Shown here one piece after another: positions 51,306 to 62,073 of a stretch of DNA of 64,000 bases. How positions within the stretch are numbered: the first letter of the stretch is position 1; each line of letters starts with the position of its first letter. The translations under genes and the position numbers were made by a program. The DNA comes from Bradyrhizobium sp. Ec3.3. GTDB lineage: Bacteria; Pseudomonadota; Alphaproteobacteria; Rhizobiales; Xanthobacteraceae. The stretch covers positions 1 through 64,000 of the forward strand of contig NZ_AXAS01000032.1 of assembly GCF_000472925.1 (NCBI RefSeq), given 5' to 3'. The notes beneath the pieces were generated by a model. That model was given only the letters and a program-made list of their open reading frames with translations. It had not been told where the DNA came from and did not search any database.

Positions 51306-51398
51306 CTAGCGCGCGCAAACATCCCTTGGCCCCGGATGGGGGCCTTTTTTCTTCGAGGCGATTGCCTTCGACAGGATTGCGCACGAATTCGTGATCAT
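51306..51398 (-). CDS. Possible leader peptide ahead of the DapA-family gene
   Basis: 30 codons from an ATG at 51398, reading MITNSCAILSKAIASKKKGP and ending RDVCAR. Three consecutive Lys codons (AAG AAA AAA) directly precede a hairpin (51328-51344), and the terminator at 51252-51284 follows the stop. The CGGGG of the hairpin's 3' arm can pair with CCCCG of the terminator's 5' arm. This is the layout of an amino-acid attenuator. There is no ribosome site: the ATG lies only a few bases after the predicted transcription start. Speculative. Confidence 0.35.
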   Translation of the reverse strand: MITNSCAILSKAIASKKKGPHPGPRDVCAR

Positions 51399-51407
51399 AG
51401 TGTTCAA

Positions 51408-51436
51408 ATGATGCGGGGGATATATGGAACTGTCAA
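51408..51436 (-). promoter_or_regulatory. Promoter of the DapA-family leader
   Basis: On the minus strand a perfect -35 TTGACA (51431-51436) is followed after 17 bases by CATCAT (51408-51413), matching four of six positions of the -10 consensus. Predicted start near 51401. Confidence 0.5.
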
Positions 51437-51465
51437 TACACGCGGAAAGCGAAGGCCAAATTGGC

Positions 51466-51498
51466 AGAAAAAAAGCCGGGCCCGAAAGAGCCCGGCTT
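51466..51498 (-). terminator. Intrinsic terminator after the LysR gene
   Basis: On the minus strand AAGCCGGGC-TCTTTCGG-GCCCGGCTT is followed by a run of seven T residues. It ends transcription coming from the LysR gene before the DapA-family promoter. Confidence 0.88.
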
Positions 51499-51670
51499 AG
51501 GTATTGGCCACGTGAGGCCGACACAATCACCTTCCAAGAGGGATTACTGAACTCCCGCGCCACTGGAGGAGGGGGACAAATGCGCAACGCGAAGGCTCAG
51601 CGTGCAAACAGTATGGGCTTCTCCAGCGCCATGCAGCAACAGCCGAGGTCGCATGTCAGTCATGCGGAAA

Positions 51671-52564
51671 TCAGGACGGCCAGCGTTGCGCCTTGCTCAC
51701 CACGAAGTCGCGGAACACCTGCACGCGTGCGACCGTCTTCAACTCCTCGGGATAGACGAAATACGTATCGAGTTGAATCGAGTCCGATTCGCCGAACAGC
51801 TGCACGAGGCGGCTGTTCTCTTCGACGAGATAATCCGGCAGCGCCGCAATCCCGAGGCCCTGCTGACAGGCGCGCACGAGACCGAGGATGTTGTTGACCT
51901 TGAAGTAAGCCTCGCGCGGACCCGAGCCGTTGCGTGCAGCTTCGACCAGCCAGTTGCGGTTCTGCAAATGCGGCGCGAAATTGCCATCGGCGAGCGTGAT
52001 GATGCGGTGAGCATCGAGCTCCTCCAGCGTCCGCGGCGTGCCGAAACGCTTGATGTATTCCGGCGAGCAATAGGCATGGAAGCCCATCGCGAAGAGCTTG
52101 CGCTGGATGAGATCCGGCTGCGTCGGCTTGCGGGTGCGGATCGCGACATCCGCCTCGCGCATCGACAGGTCGAGCTCCTCGTCGGTCACGATCAGCGAAA
52201 TGCGGATCTCCGGGTACAGGGCCGTGAACTCGCCGAGCCGCGGGATCAGCCAGTTGATGCCGACGCCGGGCGTGGTGGTGATCTTGAGGTCGCCGCTCGG
52301 CCGCTCGCGGCTGTCGGTCAATTTCGCGCGCGCCGCCTGGAGCTGCATGAACACATCATGCGCGGTGCGGAACAACAGGTCGCCCTGCTCGGTGAGGATC
52401 AGGCCGCGGGCATGGCGGTGGAACAGCGAGACCGAGAGCTCCTGCTCCAGCGCCGAGACCTGGCGTGACACGGCCGACTGCGACAGGCCGAGCTGTTCGC
52501 CCGCATGCGTGAAGCTGCCCGCTTCCGCCGCCGCGTGAAACACCTTCAGCTTGTCCCAGTCCAT
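51671..52564 (-). CDS. LysR-family transcriptional regulator
   Basis: 297 residues. N-terminal winged helix-turn-helix: KVFHAAAEAGSFTHAGEQLG then LSQSAVSRQVSALEQELSVS. The effector-binding domain (about 90-297) contains TTTPGVGINWLIPRLGEF and DLSMREADVAIRTRKPTQPD. The ATG at 52564 places the HTH right at the N-terminus; an in-frame ATG at 52594 would add ten residues. It lies 36 bases after trxB on the same strand, so it is likely co-transcribed and may respond to redox state, though that is only inferred from position. Confidence 0.88.
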   Translation of the reverse strand: MDWDKLKVFHAAAEAGSFTHAGEQLGLSQSAVSRQVSALEQELSVSLFHRHARGLILTEQGDLLFRTAHDVFMQLQAARAKLTDSRERPSGDLKITTTPGVGINWLIPRLGEFTALYPEIRISLIVTDEELDLSMREADVAIRTRKPTQPDLIQRKLFAMGFHAYCSPEYIKRFGTPRTLEELDAHRIITLADGNFAPHLQNRNWLVEAARNGSGPREAYFKVNNILGLVRACQQGLGIAALPDYLVEENSRLVQLFGESDSIQLDTYFVYPEELKTVARVQVFRDFVVSKAQRWPS

Positions 52565-52599
52565 ATCGGTAAATCCGTCGCGTGTTCGAGGCATGATCG

Positions 52600-53565
52600 T
52601 TATTCCGCTGCCGCGCGCTCGCTGGCGCGCAGGGCCAAGAAACGTTCGGCTTCGAGTGCGGCCATGCAGCCGAGGCCTGCGGCCGTGACGGCCTGGCGAT
52701 AGGTTTCATCGGCGACGTCGCCGGCCGCGAACAGGCCGGGCACCGAGGTTGCGGTCGAGTTCGGGGCGACCTCGACATAGCCCGACGGTTTGAGTTTCAC
52801 CTGACCCTTCACGAGCTCGGTCGCCGGCGCGTGCCCGATGGCAATGAAGACGCCGTCGGCCTTCACGTTGGTGTGTGCGCTGGTCTTGACGTTCTTCAGG
52901 CGGACATGCGTGACCTTGCTGGGGTTCGCCTCGCCGCAGACCTCGTCGATGGCGCTGTCCCAGACCACCTTGATCTTGGGGTTCTTGAACAGGCGGTCCT
53001 GGAGGATGCGCTCGGCGCGGAAATGATCGCGGCGGTGCACGATCGTGACCTGGCTCGCGAAATTGGTCAGGAACAGCGCTTCCTCGACCGCGGTGTTGCC
53101 GCCGCCGACCACGATGACTTCCTTGCCGCGGTAGAAGAAGCCGTCACAGGTGGCGCAGGCCGAGACGCCAAAGCCCTTGAAGGTCTCTTCCGAGGGGATG
53201 CCGAGCCAGCGCGCCTGCGCACCGGTCGCCAGGATCACGGTGTCGGCGAGATAGACGTCGCCGCTGTCGCAGGTGAGGCGGAACGGCCGCTGCGCGGTCT
53301 CGAGCTTGGTGACCAGATCGGTCTTGATCTGGGTGCCCATGTGCAGCGCCTGCTTCTCCATCTGCTCCATCAGCCAGGGACCCTGGATCACGTCGGCAAA
53401 GCCCGGATAGTTCTCGACGTCGGTGGTGATGGTGAGCTGGCCGCCCGGCTGGATGCCCTGGATCAGGATCGGCTCGAGCATCGCACGCGCGGCGTAGATC
53501 GCCGCGGTGTAGCCGGCAGGGCCGGAGCCGATGATGACGACCTTGGCATGGATGGGCGCGCGCAT
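52600..53565 (-). CDS. trxB: Thioredoxin reductase
   Basis: 321 residues. The FAD-binding motif IIGSGPAGYTAAIYAARA (about 11-28), redox-active Cys137-Ala-Thr-Cys140 in SACATCDGFFYRG, the NADPH-binding GGGNTAVEEA and the C-terminal GLFAAGDVADETYRQAVTAA are all present. It transfers electrons from NADPH to thioredoxin in the cytoplasm. The length is standard. A LysR gene follows on the same strand, and an Lrp-type regulator gene starts divergently about 215 bases away. Confidence 0.95.
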   Translation of the reverse strand: MRAPIHAKVVIIGSGPAGYTAAIYAARAMLEPILIQGIQPGGQLTITTDVENYPGFADVIQGPWLMEQMEKQALHMGTQIKTDLVTKLETAQRPFRLTCDSGDVYLADTVILATGAQARWLGIPSEETFKGFGVSACATCDGFFYRGKEVIVVGGGNTAVEEALFLTNFASQVTIVHRRDHFRAERILQDRLFKNPKIKVVWDSAIDEVCGEANPSKVTHVRLKNVKTSAHTNVKADGVFIAIGHAPATELVKGQVKLKPSGYVEVAPNSTATSVPGLFAAGDVADETYRQAVTAAGLGCMAALEAERFLALRASERAAAE

Positions 53566-53744
53566 GTGGACCGGTGCCTCTCTCTTGGGGGAGTTGCAGC
53601 GCGGGCGCGGACAGTGCCTGGGAAGGCGCCGCGGAGGCGCTGAAATGTCAGTTGCTAATCTAAGCCTTCTGGCGAGCTATGCAAGAATTGCAGCCCATAT
53701 CGGCGGATTTTTCCCCCCGGGAACAAAAGACCGTTGCGCTGCAC

Positions 53745-53761
53745 GCGCAATAAAATTGCGC
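53745..53761. promoter_or_regulatory. Palindrome at the Lrp-family promoter
   Basis: GCGCAAT-AAA-ATTGCGC is a perfect 7+3+7 inverted repeat with an A/T centre, as Lrp/AsnC sites often have. It ends 19 bases before the regulator's ATG and could be its autoregulatory site. Confidence 0.6.
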
Positions 53762-53779
53762 ATCTTGGCTGGACTGGTT

Positions 53780-54316
53780 ATGAGGATTGCGACGAACCCA
53801 CCCGATACCGCAGATAAGGCCAGGAGTTCCAATCACGTGTCGCGGAACCTAGACGAGATCGACCTCAAAATTCTCGCCGAAATCCAGGCCGACGGACGAA
53901 TCACCAATGTCGAGCTGGCAAAGCGTGTCGGCATTTCGCCGCCGCCCTGCCTGCGCCGCGTCCGGGCGCTCGAGGAGGAGGGCTATATCCACGGCTATCG
54001 CGGGTTGCTCGACTCGCGAAAGCTCGGCTTCGACGTCACGGTGTTCGCCGCCGTTCATCTGTCGAGCCAGGCGGAGGCTGACTTACGCGCCTTCGAGCAG
54101 TTCGTGCGCGCCGAACCGCTGGTGCGCGAATGCTGGATGCTGTCGGGCGAGGTCGATTTCATCCTGAAATGCGTCGCGCCGGACATGGCGACGTTCCAGG
54201 ATTTCGTCACCCATCTCACCGCGGCACCGCACGTGCGCAATGTCCGGACCTCATTGGTGCTGCACAATTCGAAATACGAAGCCGCCGTGCCGCTCGAGGT
54301 GAAGGGGCGGCGGTAG
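53780..54316 (+). CDS. Lrp/AsnC-family regulator
   Basis: 178 residues. The helix-turn-helix (DEIDLKILAEIQADGRITNV and ELAKRVGISPPPCLRRVRAL) and the C-terminal RAM/effector domain (GFDVTVFAAVHLSSQAEADL, VRECWMLSGEVDFILKCVAP) are typical of Lrp proteins, which assemble into octamers and sense amino acids. The frame is open upstream, but the ATG at 53780 is the first that follows the palindrome at 53745-53761; about 20 residues precede the conserved core. It is divergent from trxB. Confidence 0.88.
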   Translation: MRIATNPPDTADKARSSNHVSRNLDEIDLKILAEIQADGRITNVELAKRVGISPPPCLRRVRALEEEGYIHGYRGLLDSRKLGFDVTVFAAVHLSSQAEADLRAFEQFVRAEPLVRECWMLSGEVDFILKCVAPDMATFQDFVTHLTAAPHVRNVRTSLVLHNSKYEAAVPLEVKGRR

Positions 54317-54348
54317 GAACCCATCGCTTCTGCCGTCGTGATGCAGGT

Positions 54349-54376
54349 GCGCTCCCTCTCCCGCCTGCGGGAGAGG
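54349..54376. repeat. CTCTCCCGC-type palindrome
   Basis: CTCCCTCTCCCGCCTGCGGGAGAGG: a short copy of the family described at 5117-5232, located between the Lrp-type gene and the convergent DoxX gene. Confidence 0.75.
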
Positions 54377-54405
54377 TGCATCGAGTTTGCGGCCTCACTT
54401 TACGT

Positions 54406-54813
54406 TCACATCGTCGACCCGCGCCGCATCGCGTCCACGCTGATCGGCCCGCTGCCGGCTGATGCAAGATAAAGACAGGCAAAGCAGAACAGGATCGCCA
54501 GCGTTCCCTCATTGACGAGCGGGAAGAAGCTGTTCGGCAGATGTTCGATGAAATAGGCGAACGCCATCTCGCCCGACAGGATGAAAGCGACGAGGCGTGT
54601 GAACAGGCCCAGCATCAACAGGCCGCCGAACACCAGCTCGATCATGCCGGCGATGCCCCAGAGCGACAGCGGCGTGACGTCGGCGAACATCTCGACGGGC
54701 GGAAACTTGAACAGTTTTGCCACGCCGAACTGGAACAGCAGAAGTCCGGTGATGAAGCGGAACAGGCTGAGCAGATAGGGCTGGCTCTGCGCGGCGATAC
54801 GATCGACGTCCAT
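54406..54813 (-). CDS. DoxX-family membrane protein
   Basis: 135 residues with four membrane helices: LLSLFRFITGLLLFQFGVAK, SLWGIAGMIELVFGGLLMLG, RLVAFILSGEMAFAYFIEHL and a last one ending in LAILFCFACLYLA. The F-R-x-x-x-G-x-x-F-x-x-x-G-x-x-K pattern is the DoxX signature. DoxX proteins occur in redox and sulfur-related membrane complexes; most remain uncharacterised. GGGAGG before the ATG at 54813 selects this start over 54867. The gene follows greA (same strand) after a terminator, so it has its own promoter. Confidence 0.85.
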   Translation of the reverse strand: MDVDRIAAQSQPYLLSLFRFITGLLLFQFGVAKLFKFPPVEMFADVTPLSLWGIAGMIELVFGGLLMLGLFTRLVAFILSGEMAFAYFIEHLPNSFFPLVNEGTLAILFCFACLYLASAGSGPISVDAMRRGSTM

Positions 54814-54904
54814 CGTGTCCTCCCTTGATGCAGCCAAGAGAGCATGGCCGAGGACGTCGTCGTTCACAATCGCGGCCGCTCACGATCGCGCAACGACCGA
54901 GAAA

Positions 54905-54934
54905 CAAAAAAGCCGCGCTGGCCGCGCGGCTTTT
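54905..54934 (-). terminator. Intrinsic terminator of greA
   Basis: On the minus strand AAAAGCCGCGC-GGCCA-GCGCGGCTTTT with six T residues at the end. It sits 22 bases after the greA stop. Confidence 0.92.
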
Positions 54935-54956
54935 CCATTCGGTACCGCGGCAAGGA

Positions 54957-55430
54957 TTACCGCCACTCGACCTTGGTGATCTCGTAGGCCTTGGCGCCGC
55001 CGGGCGTATTGACCTCGACGGAGGCACCCTTCTTCTTGCCGATCAGCGCGCGGGCGAGCGGCGAGGTGATGGAGATGCGGCCCTTCTTGGCATCGGCCTC
55101 GACCTCGCCGACGATCTGCCACACCGTCTTCTTCTCGGTGTCCTCATCGACCAGCGTCACGGTGGCGCCGAACTTGATGGTGTCGCCGGACAGTTTCGAG
55201 ATGTCGATGATGTCGGCGCGCGCGAGCTTGTCCTCGAGCTCGGCGATGCGGCCCTCATTGTGGGACTGCTCTTCCTTCGCGGCATGATATTCCGCGTTCT
55301 CCGACAGGTCTCCGTGTGAGCGCGCCTCGGCGATATGCTCGATGATCCGCGGACGATCCACGGACTGGCGATGCTTCAATTCTTCTCCGAGCGCGGCAAA
55401 TCCGGCCGAAGTCATCGGAACCTTTTCCAT
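54957..55430 (-). CDS. greA: Transcription elongation factor GreA
   Basis: 157 residues, the standard GreA length. The N-terminal coiled-coil finger contains ARSHGDLSENAEYHAAKEEQ, with the acidic tip residues (D and E) that enter the RNA polymerase channel and stimulate cleavage of backtracked RNA. The C-terminal FKBP-like domain ends ALIGKKKGASVEVNTPGGAK. The ATG at 55430 begins MEKVPMTSAGFAAL, as in alphaproteobacterial GreA proteins; the frame is open upstream without homology. carB lies upstream on the same strand, 208 bases away. Confidence 0.96.
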   Translation of the reverse strand: MEKVPMTSAGFAALGEELKHRQSVDRPRIIEHIAEARSHGDLSENAEYHAAKEEQSHNEGRIAELEDKLARADIIDISKLSGDTIKFGATVTLVDEDTEKKTVWQIVGEVEADAKKGRISITSPLARALIGKKKGASVEVNTPGGAKAYEITKVEWR

Positions 55431-55638
55431 CTCTTCTCTCGTCCTTCGGCCGCGCGCCCCACAATAACGGAGGGCGCAGCAACCTTGATTCGTCGGTGAT
55501 CCCGGGGCTGAACACGCGGCCACCGGAACGTTATGTGGGGCTGGCGCCGGAACAGAACAACCACATGGCCGGACAGTTCCTCCGGCCATTGTAGCTTCAT
55601 TGCCAATCACTTAGCGCGGGCTTGGCCCCCGCTAACGA

Positions 55639-59103
<3,465 letters not shown>

Positions 59104-59132
59104 CAACTCTCGCCGGACTGGAATCTGGGCAC

Positions 59133-59161
59133 AAAAAAAGGGCGCGCTTGCCGCGCGTCCC
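59133..59161 (-). terminator. Terminator-like hairpin directly before carB
   Basis: On the minus strand GGGACGCGC-GGCAA-GCGCGCCC (one bulge) is followed by seven T residues. It either ends a transcript from upstream or acts as an attenuator in the carB leader. Confidence 0.7.
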
Positions 59162-59169
59162 CTTGTGCC

Positions 59170-59280
59170 GAAGCGCGATCGGCAAAAGTGGCCACCGGTT
59201 TTGCGTCCGATCGCGCTTCTACACTCAAAGAAGCGCATGATCTTAACGCCAAACCGCCTACACTTTGGCGGATCATGCGC
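59170..59280. repeat. Dispersed palindromic repeat, double copy 6
   Basis: GAAGCGCGATCGG (59170-59182) pairs with CCGATCGCGCTTC (59207-59219), and GCGCATGATC (59233-59242) with GATCATGCGC (59271-59280). Two related units stand side by side in the carB upstream region. Confidence 0.85.
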
Positions 59281-59354
59281 GCGCGGGGTCTTCCCTCGCG
59301 CGCGGGTGGGTCTTAGACCAGATTTCGGAGCGGCGAAACCCCGAAAAATGCCCA

Positions 59355-60524
59355 TCAACCGGCAATTTGGGCCGGTTTTGGCCGTGCCTGCCAGCCACGG
59401 GCGAGATGCACCAGAAGCGAGGCCGCAACACTCGATCCGCCGATCCAGCCGAGGTCGTTGGGCGAGAGGGCTGCCAGCACCGCGCCGCCCAGTGCCCCGC
59501 CGATGGCGAAGCCGAGATACATCGCGGAGGCGTTGAGCGAGAGCGCGATCATCGAGGCCTGGGGCTCGATCCGGATGATGCTGGCGATTTGGGCCGGATA
59601 GAACGCCCAGCCCGAAATGCCCCAGAGGAAGATCGCACCCAGCACGGTGTAATGGGCCTGGCCGGGCATCAGCTTCAGGACCAGCGAATGCAGGATCAGC
59701 GCGCTCGCCATGCCGGCAAGGCCGAGGGCCGCGGTCGCCAGCGTCCCGAGCCGGTCCGCCAAAATGCCGCCGAGCAAGTTCCCGATCGCGGCGGCGCCGC
59801 CAAACACCAGCAGTGCAAGGCTGATCTGTGAAGCATCGAAGCCGAGGCCGCGCAGCGGGACCGCGAAATAGGTGAACACGGTGAAGCCGCCGAGCGCCCA
59901 TAAAATCGTAATCAGAAGCGCGATCAGGACATTGCTGTGACGCGCCACCGCCAGCCGCTCGCTGAGCGAGGCTGTGTTGCGCGGCAGGCCGCGGGGCAGG
60001 CCGAGCAGAAGGCCCGCGAGCGCAACAGTGCCGATCAGGGCGACCATGGCGAAGGTCGCGCGCCAGCCGAGCAGGCTGCCGACGAGATTGCCGACGGGAA
60101 CGCCAATAACGGTCGCGACCGTGAGGCCCGAGGTGACAAGCGCCACCGCACGGCCGCGCCGTTCCGGCGAAGCGACCGCCACGGACACCGCGAGCGCCGT
60201 CGGCATGCACAGCCCGGAGCCCAGCGCCATCAGCATACGCGAGGCCAGCAGCAGGGCGTAGTTGGACGCCTCCATCGCCGCGAGGTTTCCGGCGACGAAG
60301 GTGGACAGCGCCAGGGCCAGCACAGTGCGGCGGTCGGTATTGTTCAGCGTCACCGCCAGAATCGGCGAGCCCACGGCGTAGGTGAGGGCGTATGCAGTGA
60401 CCAATTGGCCGGCGGCCGGGACAGAGATCGACAGGTCAGTGGCGATCGCGGGCAAAAGCCCTGCAATAACAAATCCTTCCGTGCCGATCGCGAAGGCCGC
60501 CAGGGCCAGCCAGAACACGCTCAT
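59355..60524 (-). CDS. MFS efflux transporter (AraJ/PbuE-like DHA1 family)
   Basis: 389 residues, twelve membrane helices. GTEGFVIAGLLPAIATDLSI, the loop-2/3 motif (TLNNTDRRTVLALALS) and motif C (GVPVGNLVGSLLGWRATFAM) are those of DHA1 drug-efflux or sugar-efflux permeases. The exported compound is unknown. It is divergent from an ArsR-family regulator gene, with two GTTCAA-N6-TTGAAC sites between the starts, so it is probably repressed by that regulator and induced by its ligand. Confidence 0.9.
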   Translation of the reverse strand: MSVFWLALAAFAIGTEGFVIAGLLPAIATDLSISVPAAGQLVTAYALTYAVGSPILAVTLNNTDRRTVLALALSTFVAGNLAAMEASNYALLLASRMLMALGSGLCMPTALAVSVAVASPERRGRAVALVTSGLTVATVIGVPVGNLVGSLLGWRATFAMVALIGTVALAGLLLGLPRGLPRNTASLSERLAVARHSNVLIALLITILWALGGFTVFTYFAVPLRGLGFDASQISLALLVFGGAAAIGNLLGGILADRLGTLATAALGLAGMASALILHSLVLKLMPGQAHYTVLGAIFLWGISGWAFYPAQIASIIRIEPQASMIALSLNASAMYLGFAIGGALGGAVLAALSPNDLGWIGGSSVAASLLVHLARGWQARPKPAQIAG

Positions 60525-60540
60525 TGGACAACATCCCTAT

Positions 60541-60558
60541 GTTCAACGTTTATTGAAC
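60541..60558. promoter_or_regulatory. Operator 1 of the MFS/ArsR pair
   Basis: GTTCAA-CGTTTA-TTGAAC, a perfect 6+6+6 inverted repeat, 17 bases upstream of the MFS start codon. Confidence 0.8.
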
Positions 60559-60589
60559 TATTGAATGCGAAGTTTGGAGGAGTCAATTG

Positions 60590-60607
60590 GTTCAAGAACT
60601 ATTGAAC
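60590..60607. promoter_or_regulatory. Operator 2 of the MFS/ArsR pair
   Basis: GTTCAA-GAACTA-TTGAAC, the same half sites and spacing as operator 1, 49 bases from it and 32 bases before the ArsR-type start. Confidence 0.8.
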
Positions 60608-60638
60608 ATTGCGGCCGCTTCGCTATGATTCTCAGATC

Positions 60639-61010
60639 ATGAGCCGCACACCTCTCCATCCCACCCGCGAGCAGATCGAATTGCCGATGGTCCTGGATTG
60701 CCTGAGCGATCCGATCCGATTGGCGATCGTGTACCAACTCGCCCAGCAGGAACGTGTCAGCAGCGAACTGTGCTGCGGCGACTTCAGCGGGCTCGCCGGC
60801 AAATCCAACCTCGCCTATCACTTCGCCAAGCTGCGCGAATGCGGCCTGATGCTGACGCGCGTGGCGGGCACCAACCGGTTCATGCGGCTGCGCCGCGAGG
60901 ATCTGGACGCGCGTTTTCCGGGCCTGCTCGATGCCGTGATCAACTCGGCCGCCAAGGATGCCGATCGGCTTCAGCTCTGGCCCGAATGTGAAGTGGTTCA
61001 GGGGGAGTGA
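60639..61010 (+). CDS. ArsR-type HTH regulator
   Basis: 123 residues. A winged helix-turn-helix (LDCLSDPIRLAIVYQLAQQE, then GLAGKSNLAYHFAKLRECGL and an RVAGTNRFMRLRRED wing) of the ArsR/HTH_20 class. There are cysteines (ELCCGD) in the middle, but not the arsenic-type CVCDL motif, so a metal ligand is not evident. It probably binds the two GTTCAA-N6-TTGAAC sites and controls both itself and the divergent MFS gene. Confidence 0.85.
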   Translation: MSRTPLHPTREQIELPMVLDCLSDPIRLAIVYQLAQQERVSSELCCGDFSGLAGKSNLAYHFAKLRECGLMLTRVAGTNRFMRLRREDLDARFPGLLDAVINSAAKDADRLQLWPECEVVQGE

Positions 61011-61063
61011 AGATTTGGGCGGCCAGTCCGTCTTCGCTTTCGCTTCGCTCCAGCTACGCCGGA

Positions 61064-61127
61064 CACGCTTCGCCCCTGCGGGCCTTGCGTGGCTGCGCCA
61101 CGCGTAGCCCCGCAGGGGCGAAGCGTG
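61064..61127. repeat. Long hairpin repeat
   Basis: Outer arms of 19 bases (61064-61082 and 61109-61127) are perfect inverted repeats built on CACGCTTCGCCCCTGCGGG. Inner arms GCGTGGC and GCCACGC extend the stem. The right end overlaps the CCA end of the tRNA-like sequence by two bases. Confidence 0.85.
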
Positions 61128-61201
61128 GAGACCCGGCCTGGATTTGAACCAGGATAAAGAGCGATGCACCGCCCTCGCGTTGACGCTTCCGCCACCGGGC
61201 C
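61126..61201 (-). tRNA. Atypical tRNA-like sequence (identity unclear; possible tRNA pseudogene)
   Basis: On the minus strand, 76 bases with a seven-pair acceptor (GGCCCGG with CCGGGTC, one G-T pair), a short D arm (GCG/CGC), a perfect T arm CCTGG-TTCAAAT-CCAGG, discriminator T and an encoded CCA. The D loop GAAGCGTCAA lacks the GG that contacts the T loop. The anticodon arm (AGGGCG-GTGCAT-CGCTCT) gives a six-base loop, or an eight-base loop if only five pairs form, so no normal anticodon can be read. It could be a decayed tRNA, a tRNA-like RNA, or an unusual functional one. Confidence 0.5.
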
Positions 61202-61255
61202 GACTGGATCATTACCGATCGCAGTCGGGCAGGCTACCTCCACTCCCCGTTAACC

Positions 61256-61960
61256 CTAACCGCGCGCAAAGGGCGGGCGCGCGATGAAGGTCATGCGCCA
61301 GCGGTTGTGGCCGATATTGGTGTGCGCGCGCTGCACCGAAAACCCCGCCGCCGCGAGCTTGGCGGTGATCTCCTCCTCGCTGTAGCGCTGGAGTCCGATG
61401 CGCGAGCGCAGGTGGCGGTAGTCGGACAGTGCGGTCGAGACCAGTCCGACCAGCGCATCCCTGAGAAAGCCGTGACGTGCGCCAAAACTGAGCAGGGCCA
61501 GCACGTCCCTGAACATCCCGACCTCGGGCTGGAGGATGTCGCCGAGCACGAGCTTGCCTGAAGGTTTCAGGAGCCGGCGGATCACAATGAGCGCGGAGTC
61601 CAGTTCCGCAGGCGTCATATATTGGACGACCGAGTTCATCACCGCGAGGTCGATGGACTGCTCGGCCATCTTCCGCACGTCTTCAAGTGAGCGGACGCGG
61701 ATCTTGGTGTTCGGTGCGAAGCGCGCGATCAGCCGGCCGCGCACGCCCGGCGCGGGCTCCGCCAAGATCAGCTTGCCGCAGGCATTCGCCACCTCACCCG
61801 CCGACAGCGCCTCGCCGCAGGCATAGTCCAGTACCGTCGCGTCGGGCGAGGAGATGTAGCCGATGATGTCCCGCGCGATGATCTGGAAGTGCAAATCGCG
61901 ATGCAGCTTGCTGACATAGATCGTGTGCGTGGAGTCGTAATAGTCGATCCAATCGTCCAT
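61256..61960 (-). CDS. Class I SAM-dependent methyltransferase
   Basis: 234 residues. Motif I (VLDYACGEALSAGEVANACG), the acidic post-I segment (LILAEPAPG), and motif II/III regions (SIDLAVMNSVVQYMTPAELD, LLKPSGKLVLGDILQPEVGM) form a Rossmann methyltransferase fold. The N-terminus DDWIDYYDSTHTIYVSKLHR resembles methyltransferases linked to polysaccharide or natural-product modification. The substrate is unknown. The ATG at 61960 is preferred over the in-frame TTG at 61981. It is divergent from the Dps gene. Confidence 0.82.
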   Translation of the reverse strand: MDDWIDYYDSTHTIYVSKLHRDLHFQIIARDIIGYISSPDATVLDYACGEALSAGEVANACGKLILAEPAPGVRGRLIARFAPNTKIRVRSLEDVRKMAEQSIDLAVMNSVVQYMTPAELDSALIVIRRLLKPSGKLVLGDILQPEVGMFRDVLALLSFGARHGFLRDALVGLVSTALSDYRHLRSRIGLQRYSEEEITAKLAAAGFSVQRAHTNIGHNRWRMTFIARPPFARG

Positions 61961-62073
61961 GGTCTTCGAAGGTCCCGGCAAGTCGGTTCCGACCCAGGAA
62001 CCGCGGCTGCTCGCCTGCGTTAGGGGTGCGACGGCACGCCGTCAATGTCCGCGTCCTAACAGGAAGGTCTCCC

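Noticed and set aside
51580..51897. Plus-strand frame of 105 codons with a strong ribosome-site-like GGAGGAGGGGG upstream
   Set aside because: Most of it lies antisense to the conserved 3' end of the LysR gene and the product is Arg/Pro-rich with no domain. A chance purine run is likelier, although the site is striking.
59104..60210. Upstream extension of the carB frame
   Set aside because: CarB homology begins exactly at the ATG at 59103. The extension runs antisense through no CarB-like sequence and overlaps the MFS gene in another frame.
61011..61255. 81-codon minus-strand frame with LYPGSNPGRVSTLR
   Set aside because: It runs through the tRNA-like sequence and the long hairpin repeat. 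This type of peptide is a known by-product of tRNA T arms.
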